From an uncultured Lachnospiraceae bacterium (lineage in GTDB: Bacteria > Bacillota > Clostridia > Lachnospirales > Lachnospiraceae), in the NCBI GenBank assembly GCA_902803625.1, contig CADCQV010000265.1:1-21627 (forward strand): a stretch of DNA of 21,627 nucleotides, in the 5' to 3' direction. This document shows positions 14,742 to 21,627 of this stretch, piece after piece. The translations under genes and the position numbers were made by a program. Positions within the stretch are counted from its first letter, which is position 1, and each line of letters opens with the position of its first letter. The notes below the pieces were generated by a model. The model did no database searches. It was not told where the DNA came from and was given only the letters and a program-made list of their open reading frames with translations.

Positions 14742-15419
14742 ATGGTTGCATTTGTGAAGCGCTATTCCCATGGTCTTTGGGCACTGGCATATCTTATATT
14801 CATATACCTTCCCTGGTTTTCATTTCTGGAAAGAAACGTGACCAGGAATTACCATCTTATCCATATGGCTGTCGATGATTTCCTGCCCTTCAATGAGATC
14901 TTCGTCATCCCTTATTTGCTTTGGTTTCCCTACGTTCTGGGTGTCATCCTGTGGTTTGTCTTCAATAATAAAAGCGATTTCTGGAAGCTGTTTATTTTTC
15001 TGGCCTCGGGAATGACCATATTCCTTATAGTGTCCACTGTTTATCCCAACGGCTGTGATCTTCGCCCCTCGGTTTTCCCCAGGGATAATATCTGCACACA
15101 GCTTGTGCTGAGGCTGTACAACTCCGATACGAATACGAATATCTTCCCCAGTATCCATGTATACAACTCGCTGGGGGTGCATTTCGGCATAGTTAATTCA
15201 AAAATGTTCCTGAAAAATCAAAGGGTACGCACTATTTCCCTGATAATGTGTACCCTGATTATCGTGTCTACCATGTGCTTAAAGCAGCACTCCACCTTTG
15301 ATGTTCTCACTGCCTTTCTGTTGGCAACGGTTATGTATTTCCTTATTTATGTCCTTGATATCGAGACTCTCTCAGTTAAATCCCACAAACCAGTGGGCGA
15401 GCTTATATCCCGCAACTGA
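14742..15419 (+). CDS. PAP2-family membrane phosphatase-like protein
   Basis: A 225-residue protein with about six membrane helices. The three PAP2 motifs appear in compressed form: GCDLRPSVFPRD (motif 1, Arg-Pro), FPSIHVYNS (motif 2, Ser-x-His) and LKQHSTFDVLTA (motif 3, His and Asp). Members remove phosphate from lipids such as phosphatidate or undecaprenyl pyrophosphate, or transfer a phospho-group to lipids; the substrate here cannot be read. I use the ATG at 14742, 11 nt after GAGGAG. A TTG 18 nt upstream overlaps that site. The last 48 bp overlap the 3' end of the convergent glycosyltransferase gene, and the promoter is back-to-back with glyA. Confidence 0.85.
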   Translation: MVAFVKRYSHGLWALAYLIFIYLPWFSFLERNVTRNYHLIHMAVDDFLPFNEIFVIPYLLWFPYVLGVILWFVFNNKSDFWKLFIFLASGMTIFLIVSTVYPNGCDLRPSVFPRDNICTQLVLRLYNSDTNTNIFPSIHVYNSLGVHFGIVNSKMFLKNQRVRTISLIMCTLIIVSTMCLKQHSTFDVLTAFLLATVMYFLIYVLDIETLSVKSHKPVGELISRN

Positions 15420-16388
15420 CAGCCTTCTCCCGGATCTTCCCGGAAGGTTTACGGCTCTGCCAAGGAGACCGTAACGTATCTTCATAAATAAGAGCATATC
15501 TTTTTCCGCCAGATATTTCCACAGATCCTCTTTCTTCTCCAGCGCCTCCTCATTGTCTGCCCTTATCAGCATTATCGAGGAAACCGTCATCATTATCTCA
15601 AGATAACTGATCATATAGTTTCTGAGCTTCTTGTTCTGAATATTCTTTCCTGCCAGATAATCAATCATTATCTTATTGACCCTGATCTGCTGATCCACCC
15701 GTCCGATCATAACGGTTTCATTTACTGATTGGTCGTCCCTTCCTATGAAGTATCTGTAGAATTTCACGTTCAGATAGTAAATGGTCTTCACATAAGGAAG
15801 AGGCTCAAAAACAAAGATATTGTCACAGTAGAATGTATGCTTTGGCAGATCCAGTCCGCAGTCCTTCAGCAGATTCGTCCTGTAGATCACGGAATGCATA
15901 AGAAGATACTGCCCTTTATGGAATTTCCCGACCTTATCCCAGGTGATCAGTTCATTTGCGGGCAGAGCGAAGCGGTAGGTCATGACCTTTTTGTGCCTGG
16001 CTCCCTTTTTCTCATAAACAAAGTTACATACCATCATATCAAGCATGGTGTCGCCATGAAGGAGCTCCTTCAATTTTGACAGAACCTTCATGTAGGCATC
16101 CGCATCCACCCAGTCATCCGAATCCACGCATTTGAAATACAAGCCCTCCGCGCAGGCAATCCCGGTATTAATGGCATCACCGTGTCCTCCGTTTTCCTTA
16201 TGCACGGCTCTCACTATACCGGGATAGTTTTTTTCATATTCATCCGCTATGGAAGCCGTATCATCGGAAGAGCCGTCATCGACAATGATGATCTCCACAT
16301 CATCTCCGCCTATCAGAAGAGAGTCGACGCAATGCTTCATATAATCCTGTGAATTATAGCAGGGTACAACAAACGACAGTATTTTCAT
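15372..16388 (-). CDS. Family 2 glycosyltransferase
   Basis: A 338-residue protein with an N-terminal GT-A fold. SFVVPCYNSQDYM opens it, EIIIVDDGSSDDTASIA binds the nucleotide sugar, and KENGGHGDAINTGI follows. FKCVDSDDWVDADAYM holds the DxD metal site. Such enzymes transfer one sugar from a UDP- or dTDP-sugar to a lipid carrier, glycan or protein. The C-terminal half is basic and has no obvious membrane helix. The ATG overlaps the stop of the DUF1653 gene (ATGA), so it is translationally coupled as the last gene of the operon. Its 3' end overlaps the PAP2 gene on the other strand by 48 bp. Acceptor and sugar are unknown. Confidence 0.9.
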   Translation of the reverse strand: MKILSFVVPCYNSQDYMKHCVDSLLIGGDDVEIIIVDDGSSDDTASIADEYEKNYPGIVRAVHKENGGHGDAINTGIACAEGLYFKCVDSDDWVDADAYMKVLSKLKELLHGDTMLDMMVCNFVYEKKGARHKKVMTYRFALPANELITWDKVGKFHKGQYLLMHSVIYRTNLLKDCGLDLPKHTFYCDNIFVFEPLPYVKTIYYLNVKFYRYFIGRDDQSVNETVMIGRVDQQIRVNKIMIDYLAGKNIQNKKLRNYMISYLEIMMTVSSIMLIRADNEEALEKKEDLWKYLAEKDMLLFMKIRYGLLGRAVNLPGRSGRRLSVAGYKLAHWFVGFN

Positions 16389-16873
16389 GTTCTAAGTCTC
16401 GCTCCTTCATATTTAATCATAGTCAGAAGATATTCCTTTATCTCCTCATATCTTTCGGCTATACTCCCCTCTCTCACCTCTGTATCAAGTGAAAGAGCTA
16501 TGGCATTTATTATATCATCATTGAGCCTTAAACGTATCCTTTGCAGAACGTCAAGCTTTGCCTCATTTCCCTCAGCATCCAGAAATGCCATAAGATCTTC
16601 GGACACCTCTTTTCTTTCTTCCTCCGGCGGGGCCCCGGCTTTCGCGGCCACCTCCTCAAATCTGTATTTCTGGCCGCAGTCAGGGTATTTCCCAAGATCC
16701 ACCTCACTCATAAACTCGGAAAGGGGTCTCACAAACTTTTTCCCGCTGTCATCCCGGTTTTCGTATACCACCATTTCAGCCAGGGTCCCGGAATCCCTGG
16801 CAATACAGATTATCCGGTAATATGATCCCTTGAAATGCCTGTAAATCATTCCCTCCGCAGGTAATTCGCGCAC
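16385..16873 (-). CDS. DUF1653 domain protein
   Basis: A 162-residue protein. Residues about 9-75 match the DUF1653 pattern: IYRHFKGSYYRIICIARDSG, then EMVVYENRDDSGKKFVRPL and the SEFMSEVDLG turn. The domain is a small beta-rich fold of unknown function that is common in Firmicutes. The remaining residues are a helical, acidic region (ERKEVSEDLMAFLDAEG and beyond) not typical of minimal family members. The start is GTG (16871-16873), 10 nt after GGGAGG. An ATG eight codons in has GGAGG only 2 nt away, so it is less likely. It lies 17 nt after holA and overlaps the glycosyltransferase start. Confidence 0.82.
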   Translation of the reverse strand: MRELPAEGMIYRHFKGSYYRIICIARDSGTLAEMVVYENRDDSGKKFVRPLSEFMSEVDLGKYPDCGQKYRFEEVAAKAGAPPEEERKEVSEDLMAFLDAEGNEAKLDVLQRIRLRLNDDIINAIALSLDTEVREGSIAERYEEIKEYLLTMIKYEGARLRT

Positions 16874-16890
16874 CTTTTGCCCACCTCCCT

Positions 16891-17916
16891 TCAGGCCGGT
16901 TCTTCTTCCACTGTACCGGCGGAATACTTCATTATCAGAAGCTCGGTACCGATACGGTCACTTATCAGACCCTTTTTTATATCATTATCCGTCTGTACGC
17001 AGTCCTTAACCGCGCTGAGGATCCTCTGCTTTGAAAGCCGTCCCGCTGCAGAAACATACTTTCTCACGGAAAACTCCGGTATCTTCATTATAGACGCCAT
17101 TTCCTTATAATTCATTTTTTCTGCGGACATTTCCTTTGCAAGCAGCAGTAAATTGAACTGTCTTGTAAGCAGAACCAGGATTTTCATCGGAGCCTCATGC
17201 AGCAGCACCAGCTCATAATATCTTTCAAGGGCCTTTTTCTGTCTGAGAGCCGTGATGTCGTCTATCATGGCAAAAACCGAGGAGCGGATATTCAGAACAC
17301 AGGCCTTGTCAATATCATCCTCCGTAATTTCCTCCCTGTCCCCGCTGAAGGAAATAAGCTTGTCCATCTCGTTTTTCAGGGTATACATATCCGTACCCGT
17401 TCTTTCAAGCAAAAGAGCAGCCGTGCTTTTTCTTATCTTCTTCCCGCTGCCGCCTAAATATGTCCCAATCCACCTTATCAGGACATCCTCCTTCTGCTCC
17501 TCACACAGTACAGCCATCCCGTGCTTTCCCACTGCCTTGAAAAGCTTACCCCTTTTATCCACATCGGTCTCCGAGAAAACGATCACCGTTTCCTCCGGGA
17601 TATGCCCCATATACTCCAGGAAATCATCGGCGTCTGACGGGGCCTTCTTAAAAAAACCGGAGTCCTCAATAAGAATAAGCCGCCTGGGCGACAGAAACGG
17701 AAGGGTCTCGGAAAGACCAATGATATCCTTTATTCTGGTATCCTTTCCGTAAAAAACCGACCTGTTCATTGTATCGCCCGGCGGCACTACTGCATCAGCA
17801 AGTTTCTTCTTATTCACATTTGCGAGATAGGACTCACTTCCGTAAATAAGGTAGATCCTCCTGAAGCTTTCATTCCTGATATCATCCTTTATGCTGTCCA
17901 TAAAGGATATTTTCAC
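16891..17916 (-). CDS. holA: DNA polymerase III subunit delta
   Basis: A 341-residue protein of standard HolA length. It is the wrench subunit of the clamp loader, which opens the beta clamp for loading on primed DNA. The N terminus has RIYLIYGSESYLAN, the degenerate P-loop region. LSETLPFLSPRRLILIEDSG is the clamp-contacting region of the family. VIVFSETDVDKRGKLFKAV lies mid-protein, and LVLLTRQFNLLLLAKEMS is in the C-terminal collar domain. The start is GTG (17914-17916), with no clear ribosome-binding site. ATG six codons later is an alternative. It follows the stop of the giant repeat protein by 12 nt and precedes the DUF1653 gene by 17 nt. Confidence 0.94.
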   Translation of the reverse strand: MKISFMDSIKDDIRNESFRRIYLIYGSESYLANVNKKKLADAVVPPGDTMNRSVFYGKDTRIKDIIGLSETLPFLSPRRLILIEDSGFFKKAPSDADDFLEYMGHIPEETVIVFSETDVDKRGKLFKAVGKHGMAVLCEEQKEDVLIRWIGTYLGGSGKKIRKSTAALLLERTGTDMYTLKNEMDKLISFSGDREEITEDDIDKACVLNIRSSVFAMIDDITALRQKKALERYYELVLLHEAPMKILVLLTRQFNLLLLAKEMSAEKMNYKEMASIMKIPEFSVRKYVSAAGRLSKQRILSAVKDCVQTDNDIKKGLISDRIGTELLIMKYSAGTVEEEPA

Positions 17917-17928
17917 ATAGCGGACACT

Positions 17929-20900
17929 TTACGTCAAATCATTTTTGGCAAACATCCTTTTGATCCTGTCAAAGAAACCCAGTGTTCCGGTTTCCTCATC
18001 CTCTTTTTCCTTCTCTGCTTCCTCATCCTCCGGAAGGGATAATATCCCCTTCCTTATCAGGAGGATAACCGTCAGAGCGGTAAGGAGCAGGAGTATCAGA
18101 ATGATCATTGCGATCTTTCCCGATCTCTGGCTCTTTTCCCTGCTGCCATCCTCCTCTTCATCAATGAGCTCCGGAATGATCTCCTTTTCAACCGCCGTGT
18201 CTCCGGGTGCCGAAGAAAGATACTCATCAAGCGTAACCTCCCTTATCTCCGTGCTTTCGGTATCGGTATCGGTATCGTACCCATTGTCATCATCATATCC
18301 GGTCTCATCCGCTTCTCCTGCAGTGATCTTTAAGCCCCCGGAGTTTGTGCTCACACTCTTCCTGTAGCTTTCACCGTTCCTGCTCACTCCATAGTCACTT
18401 TTTTTGTAGCTAAAATTTCCATCGCTGCCGCTGTCCTCATCCGTATTGCTTTCATCATCCCTAAGTATGATCTTTTTGTCGCTGTCAGCATTATTTATGT
18501 CGCGGCTGCTTTCACTTTGGTCACTGCTGCCGTCTCCGAAGCTTATAACCTTTGTTTCCACGGATTTATTGCCGTCTCTGTTATTATCTCTGTTACTGTC
18601 TTTGTTATTATCTTTGCTTTTATCCTTCGTCCTGTCATTATCCTTATTCTTATTTGACTCCCTGTCCTTATACTCCGTCTTTACTGCCTTTACCACATTG
18701 ATCTTTTCGTATGAGGTATTTCCCATCAGATCCTTTGCCATAAAGGTGTAGCTTCCGTTATTTGTAAGGGTTACGGAGGTATTCAGGCTGCCGCTTACGA
18801 AGCTGCCGACTCCAGAAAGGATGACCGGCACTCCTATTTCATCATTCTGATATGCTATCTCGCTCACACCTGACATATTGTCTGCCGCCGATACCTTTAT
18901 CTCAACGCTTCCGTCGTCTAAGGTTCTGTCCTGTCCCGATACCGAAAGACCCGGAGCCTCGTTATCGATGTTGTCTATATTTACCGTCCTGGTATCACTT
19001 ACGTTCCCCATTTGATCCCTGACAAGGATATTTACCTCGCCGTTTTCCACAAAGCGCATTTCCCCTCCCTGCTGCCAGGTTTTTCCATTATTAAAGGAAT
19101 AGGGATAGTCGGACAGAGCGTCATCATCTCTTCCCTCGACGCTGACAACCACCGCTCTTGCAAACCCGCCTGTTTCACCCTCATTTGAGAGGACGGGATC
19201 GTCTGCAAAGTACGGAGGATCCATATCAATATGGGCTGCATCAAAATCCTTTTCCGCTACATTTCCCACCTCGTCTCTTGCAAAAAGACAGTAGCTGCCT
19301 TCATTTATCCTGAAGCTTCTGTCTGTGGCCCATGCGGCCTCGGTCAGCAGTCTGTCCTCATCCCAGGACCCTCCGGAACGGTAATCCTCTGCATCCTCCT
19401 TTTTTATGCAGGTATACCTTATCCTTTCTTCCGGGGTGGTATCGTCATAGCAGCTGTCTATACCTATGTCCCATTGACCTCCGTTTATTTCCGCATTTAT
19501 CACACCCATTCTTGGGGCTGTACTGTCAATATTATTTATCTCCAGTGTCTTCGCCTCGCTCAGATTGCCCATCATATCCTTCAGGAGTATCGTGACCTCA
19601 GTGTTCTCCTCCAGCTTCATCTCGTTTTCCTGCTGCCAGGTTCTTCCATTATTAAATGAATACGGATATTCTGTAAGGCCGTCCCCGTCACCTGCATCAA
19701 CAGCGATACGGACGGTTTTTGCATATCCGTTTGCCTCCCTTTCATTTGTGACCGAAGGCTCGTTTACGAAATAGGGCGGATCATTATCAATATGTCCTCC
19801 GTCAAAATCCTTCTCGGAAATATTCCCCACTTCATCAGCCGCAAAGATACAGTAGCTTCCTTCTCCGAGATTGAATTCCCTTTCTGCACCCCAGGCTGCT
19901 TCGCTTAAAAGCCGGTTCTCATCCCAGGATCCTCCCAGACGGCTGGCTTCTGCCTCTTCCTTTGGAAGACAAGCAAATCTCATTCCGTCCTCAGCTGTAA
20001 TGTCATCCTCACAGCTCTCTATCTCTATATCCCACTGTCCTTCGATGATTTCCGCGTTTATCCTGCCTATCCTCGGAGGAGTGCTGTCGATAAAGTCTAT
20101 ACCCAGGGTTTTGGTCTCGCTCAGATTTCCCATTCCATCCTTCAATATGATATTTACTTCACCGTTTTCCTCAATCAGACAGCTGTTCTCCTTCTGCCAG
20201 GTTCTTCCGTTATTAAATGAATACGGATATTCCGCCAGACCGTCAGTATCTGCACCTTCCACCACGATCCCGCAGCGCTTGGAATGGCTGTTTACCTCTG
20301 ATTCCTTAATGAGCTCCGGCTCGCTTTCAAAGTAGGGTGGCTCTGCATCTATATGTCCGCCGTCAAAATCCTTTTCCGAAATATTTCCGACACTATCCTT
20401 TGAGAAAATACAATAACTCCCCTCGGTGACCGTAAAATTCTTATTACTGCTCCAGCCCTCCTCCTTTAAGAGGCCGGCTGTATCCCAGGCGCCTCCCGAC
20501 CTGAAGCCATCGGAACGCTCCTTTGTCATACAGAGATATTGTATGCTTTCCTCTTCGGTTTTATCGTCGCTGCAGCTTTCTACCTCGATATTCCACTCTG
20601 CCCCGTTTATCTTTGCATTTATTCTTCCTATTCTCGGTGCGGTGCTGTCGATATTACCTACCTTCACTGTCTTTCCGCTGCTTATGTTTCCGTTCTTGTC
20701 CCTTATCAGTATGGTAAAGCTGCCGTTTTTATCCGTTCTGTAAGTGTTTTCCTTCTGCCAGGTCTTTCCGTTATTGAAGGAGTAGGGATACTCGGACAGT
20801 CCGTCCCCCGCGTCTTCTCCCGTTACGCTGATCAGAACGCTTTTCGCATATCCGTTCACCACTCCCTCATCAGTCAATGTGGGGCCGCTCTTTATGGTTG

Positions 20901-21627
20901 GTGCTACGGTATCGATATGTCCTGCATCAAAATCCCTTTCGGCCACATTTCCCACCGCATCCTTTGCAAAAATGCAGTAGCTTCCCTCAGTCACGGAAAA
21001 ACTCCTTTTCGTTCCCCAGCTTCCTTCTGAAACGAGCTTTTTTTCATTCCAGGCATTACCCGAACGGTATGCTTTTGCGTTCTTTGCCGTCAGCCAAAGA
21101 TATCTGATATTCTTTTCTTCGGTCCTGTCGTCAGTGCAGCTTTCCAGCACGACATCCCATTTTGCCCCGTTTGCCTTTGCGGTTATTTTCCCGATCTGCG
21201 GTGCGGTGCTGTCGATATTACTTACCTTCACTGTCTTTCCGCTGCTGGTATTTCCGTTCCTGTCCCTTATCAGTATGGTAAAGCTGCCGTTTACATCTGT
21301 TCTGTAGGTATTTTCCTTCTGCCAGGTCTTTCCCCCGTTAAAGGAGTAGGGATATTCGGACAGACCATCCCCCGTGTCCACTCCCGTAACACTTATCAGA
21401 ACACTTTTCGCATATCCGTTCACGGCTCCTTCATTAGTCAATGTGGGGCCGCTCTTTATGGTTGGTGCTGCGGTATCGATATGGCCTGCATCAAATTCCC
21501 TTCCGGCTACATTTCCCACTGCATCCTTAGCAAAAATACAATAGCTCCCTTCGGTCACGGAAAAGCTCCTTTGGGTTCCCCAGCTTCTTTCTGAAACGAG
21601 CTTATTCTCATTCCAGACATTACCCGA
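17929..21627 (-). CDS. Very large Ig-like repeat surface protein with C-terminal membrane anchor (5' end outside window)
   Basis: The reading frame is open to the window edge, giving 1233 visible codons; the N terminus and signal peptide are outside. The visible part is mostly tandem Ig-like modules with a 187-188-residue period (five EGSYC copies), each made of two beta-sandwich halves. One half contains EYPYSFNNGKTWQ and ends in a D-x-x-GN loop (KDMMGN, RDKNGN). The other contains a conserved ESC-x-DD cysteine and EGSYCIF cysteine, well placed for a disulfide, and ends in KDAVGN. A final half without cysteines follows, then a Lys/Asp/Asn-rich low-complexity linker, an acidic stretch, one transmembrane helix (IAMIILILLLLTALTVILLI) and a 41-residue charged cytosolic tail. 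It probably stands off the cell surface. The ligand is unknown; an adhesive or scaffolding role is inference. Confidence 0.85.
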   Translation of the reverse strand, partial: SGNVWNENKLVSERSWGTQRSFSVTEGSYCIFAKDAVGNVAGREFDAGHIDTAAPTIKSGPTLTNEGAVNGYAKSVLISVTGVDTGDGLSEYPYSFNGGKTWQKENTYRTDVNGSFTILIRDRNGNTSSGKTVKVSNIDSTAPQIGKITAKANGAKWDVVLESCTDDRTEEKNIRYLWLTAKNAKAYRSGNAWNEKKLVSEGSWGTKRSFSVTEGSYCIFAKDAVGNVAERDFDAGHIDTVAPTIKSGPTLTDEGVVNGYAKSVLISVTGEDAGDGLSEYPYSFNNGKTWQKENTYRTDKNGSFTILIRDKNGNISSGKTVKVGNIDSTAPRIGRINAKINGAEWNIEVESCSDDKTEEESIQYLCMTKERSDGFRSGGAWDTAGLLKEEGWSSNKNFTVTEGSYCIFSKDSVGNISEKDFDGGHIDAEPPYFESEPELIKESEVNSHSKRCGIVVEGADTDGLAEYPYSFNNGRTWQKENSCLIEENGEVNIILKDGMGNLSETKTLGIDFIDSTPPRIGRINAEIIEGQWDIEIESCEDDITAEDGMRFACLPKEEAEASRLGGSWDENRLLSEAAWGAEREFNLGEGSYCIFAADEVGNISEKDFDGGHIDNDPPYFVNEPSVTNEREANGYAKTVRIAVDAGDGDGLTEYPYSFNNGRTWQQENEMKLEENTEVTILLKDMMGNLSEAKTLEINNIDSTAPRMGVINAEINGGQWDIGIDSCYDDTTPEERIRYTCIKKEDAEDYRSGGSWDEDRLLTEAAWATDRSFRINEGSYCLFARDEVGNVAEKDFDAAHIDMDPPYFADDPVLSNEGETGGFARAVVVSVEGRDDDALSDYPYSFNNGKTWQQGGEMRFVENGEVNILVRDQMGNVSDTRTVNIDNIDNEAPGLSVSGQDRTLDDGSVEIKVSAADNMSGVSEIAYQNDEIGVPVILSGVGSFVSGSLNTSVTLTNNGSYTFMAKDLMGNTSYEKINVVKAVKTEYKDRESNKNKDNDRTKDKSKDNNKDSNRDNNRDGNKSVETKVISFGDGSSDQSESSRDINNADSDKKIILRDDESNTDEDSGSDGNFSYKKSDYGVSRNGESYRKSVSTNSGGLKITAGEADETGYDDDNGYDTDTDTESTEIREVTLDEYLSSAPGDTAVEKEIIPELIDEEEDGSREKSQRSGKIAMIILILLLLTALTVILLIRKGILSLPEDEEAEKEKEDEETGTLGFFDRIKRMFAKNDLT
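18259..18278. repeat. Hexanucleotide microsatellite in the repeat protein gene
   Basis: Three tandem CGGTAT units, plus the first bases of a fourth, encode Asp-Thr repeats in the acidic stretch before the membrane helix. The 6-bp unit keeps frame, so slippage would change length only. Confidence 0.7.
18690..21627 (-). repeat. Tandem 561/564-bp repeats encoding paired Ig-like domains
   Basis: The EGSYC codons recur at about 21542, 20978, 20414, 19853 and 19292, with spacings 564, 564, 561 and 561 bp. Copies at the right edge (N-terminal side) are about 90% identical over long stretches, for example 21210-21360 against 20650-20800. Copies towards the C terminus have diverged. The array continues beyond the window. 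Confidence 0.9.

Noticed and set aside
21556..21558. GTG as the start of the giant repeat protein
   Set aside because: The upstream frame stays open for 24 more codons and continues the repeat pattern (SGNVWNENKLVS), so this GTG is an internal valine.
17929..21627. CRISPR-like periodicity in the right-hand array
   Set aside because: The 561/564-bp repeats are in frame, contiguous and encode protein domains; there are no spacers.

Overview
The window looks like a stretch of core-plus-accessory chromosome from an anaerobic Clostridia bacterium, most likely Lachnospiraceae. This is inferred from mixed gene content (AckA, DegV, a DUF1653 protein, a YczE-type membrane protein), moderate GC, strong AGGAG ribosome-binding sites, sigma-A-like promoters and tRNAs without encoded CCA. 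No phage, insertion sequence, CRISPR or rRNA is visible.

Layout. Bases 1-5060 (minus strand) hold a Na+/Ca2+-exchanger-like protein and a hotdog thioesterase, then acetate kinase, a sodium/solute symporter and exonuclease III. A plus-strand YczE-like membrane protein follows (5207-5839). Next is a minus-strand set of a PfpI/DJ-1 protein, a small single-pass membrane protein and a GGDEF protein (8299-5860). Bases 8321-8857 are a plus-strand tRNA operon (Arg-TCT, His-GTG, Gln-TTG, Lys-TTT) with its promoter and terminator. It is followed by an unusual tandem repeat built from the tRNA-Lys tail, the terminator and GC-rich hairpins (to about 9075).

The most striking element is a minus-strand non-coding RNA of about 365 nt (9489 to 9125). 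It has a perfect TTGACA-17-TATACT promoter, a 12-bp intrinsic terminator and several long-range complementary helices, including a possible pseudoknot. I could not assign it to a family by eye.

After it come DegV (plus) and a minus-strand glyA - MBOAT acyltransferase - SGNH hydrolase operon that probably combines one-carbon metabolism with O-acylation of a surface polymer. A PAP2-family membrane protein (plus) diverges from glyA through back-to-back promoters. The right end is a minus-strand operon: a very large cysteine-bearing Ig-like repeat protein with a C-terminal membrane anchor (running off the window), DNA polymerase III delta (holA), a DUF1653 protein and a family-2 glycosyltransferase. 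The last overlaps the PAP2 gene tail-to-tail.

Three genes with their own promoters (exchanger, YczE, degV) have the -10 box only 6-7 nt before the ATG and no Shine-Dalgarno sequence, which suggests leaderless mRNAs.
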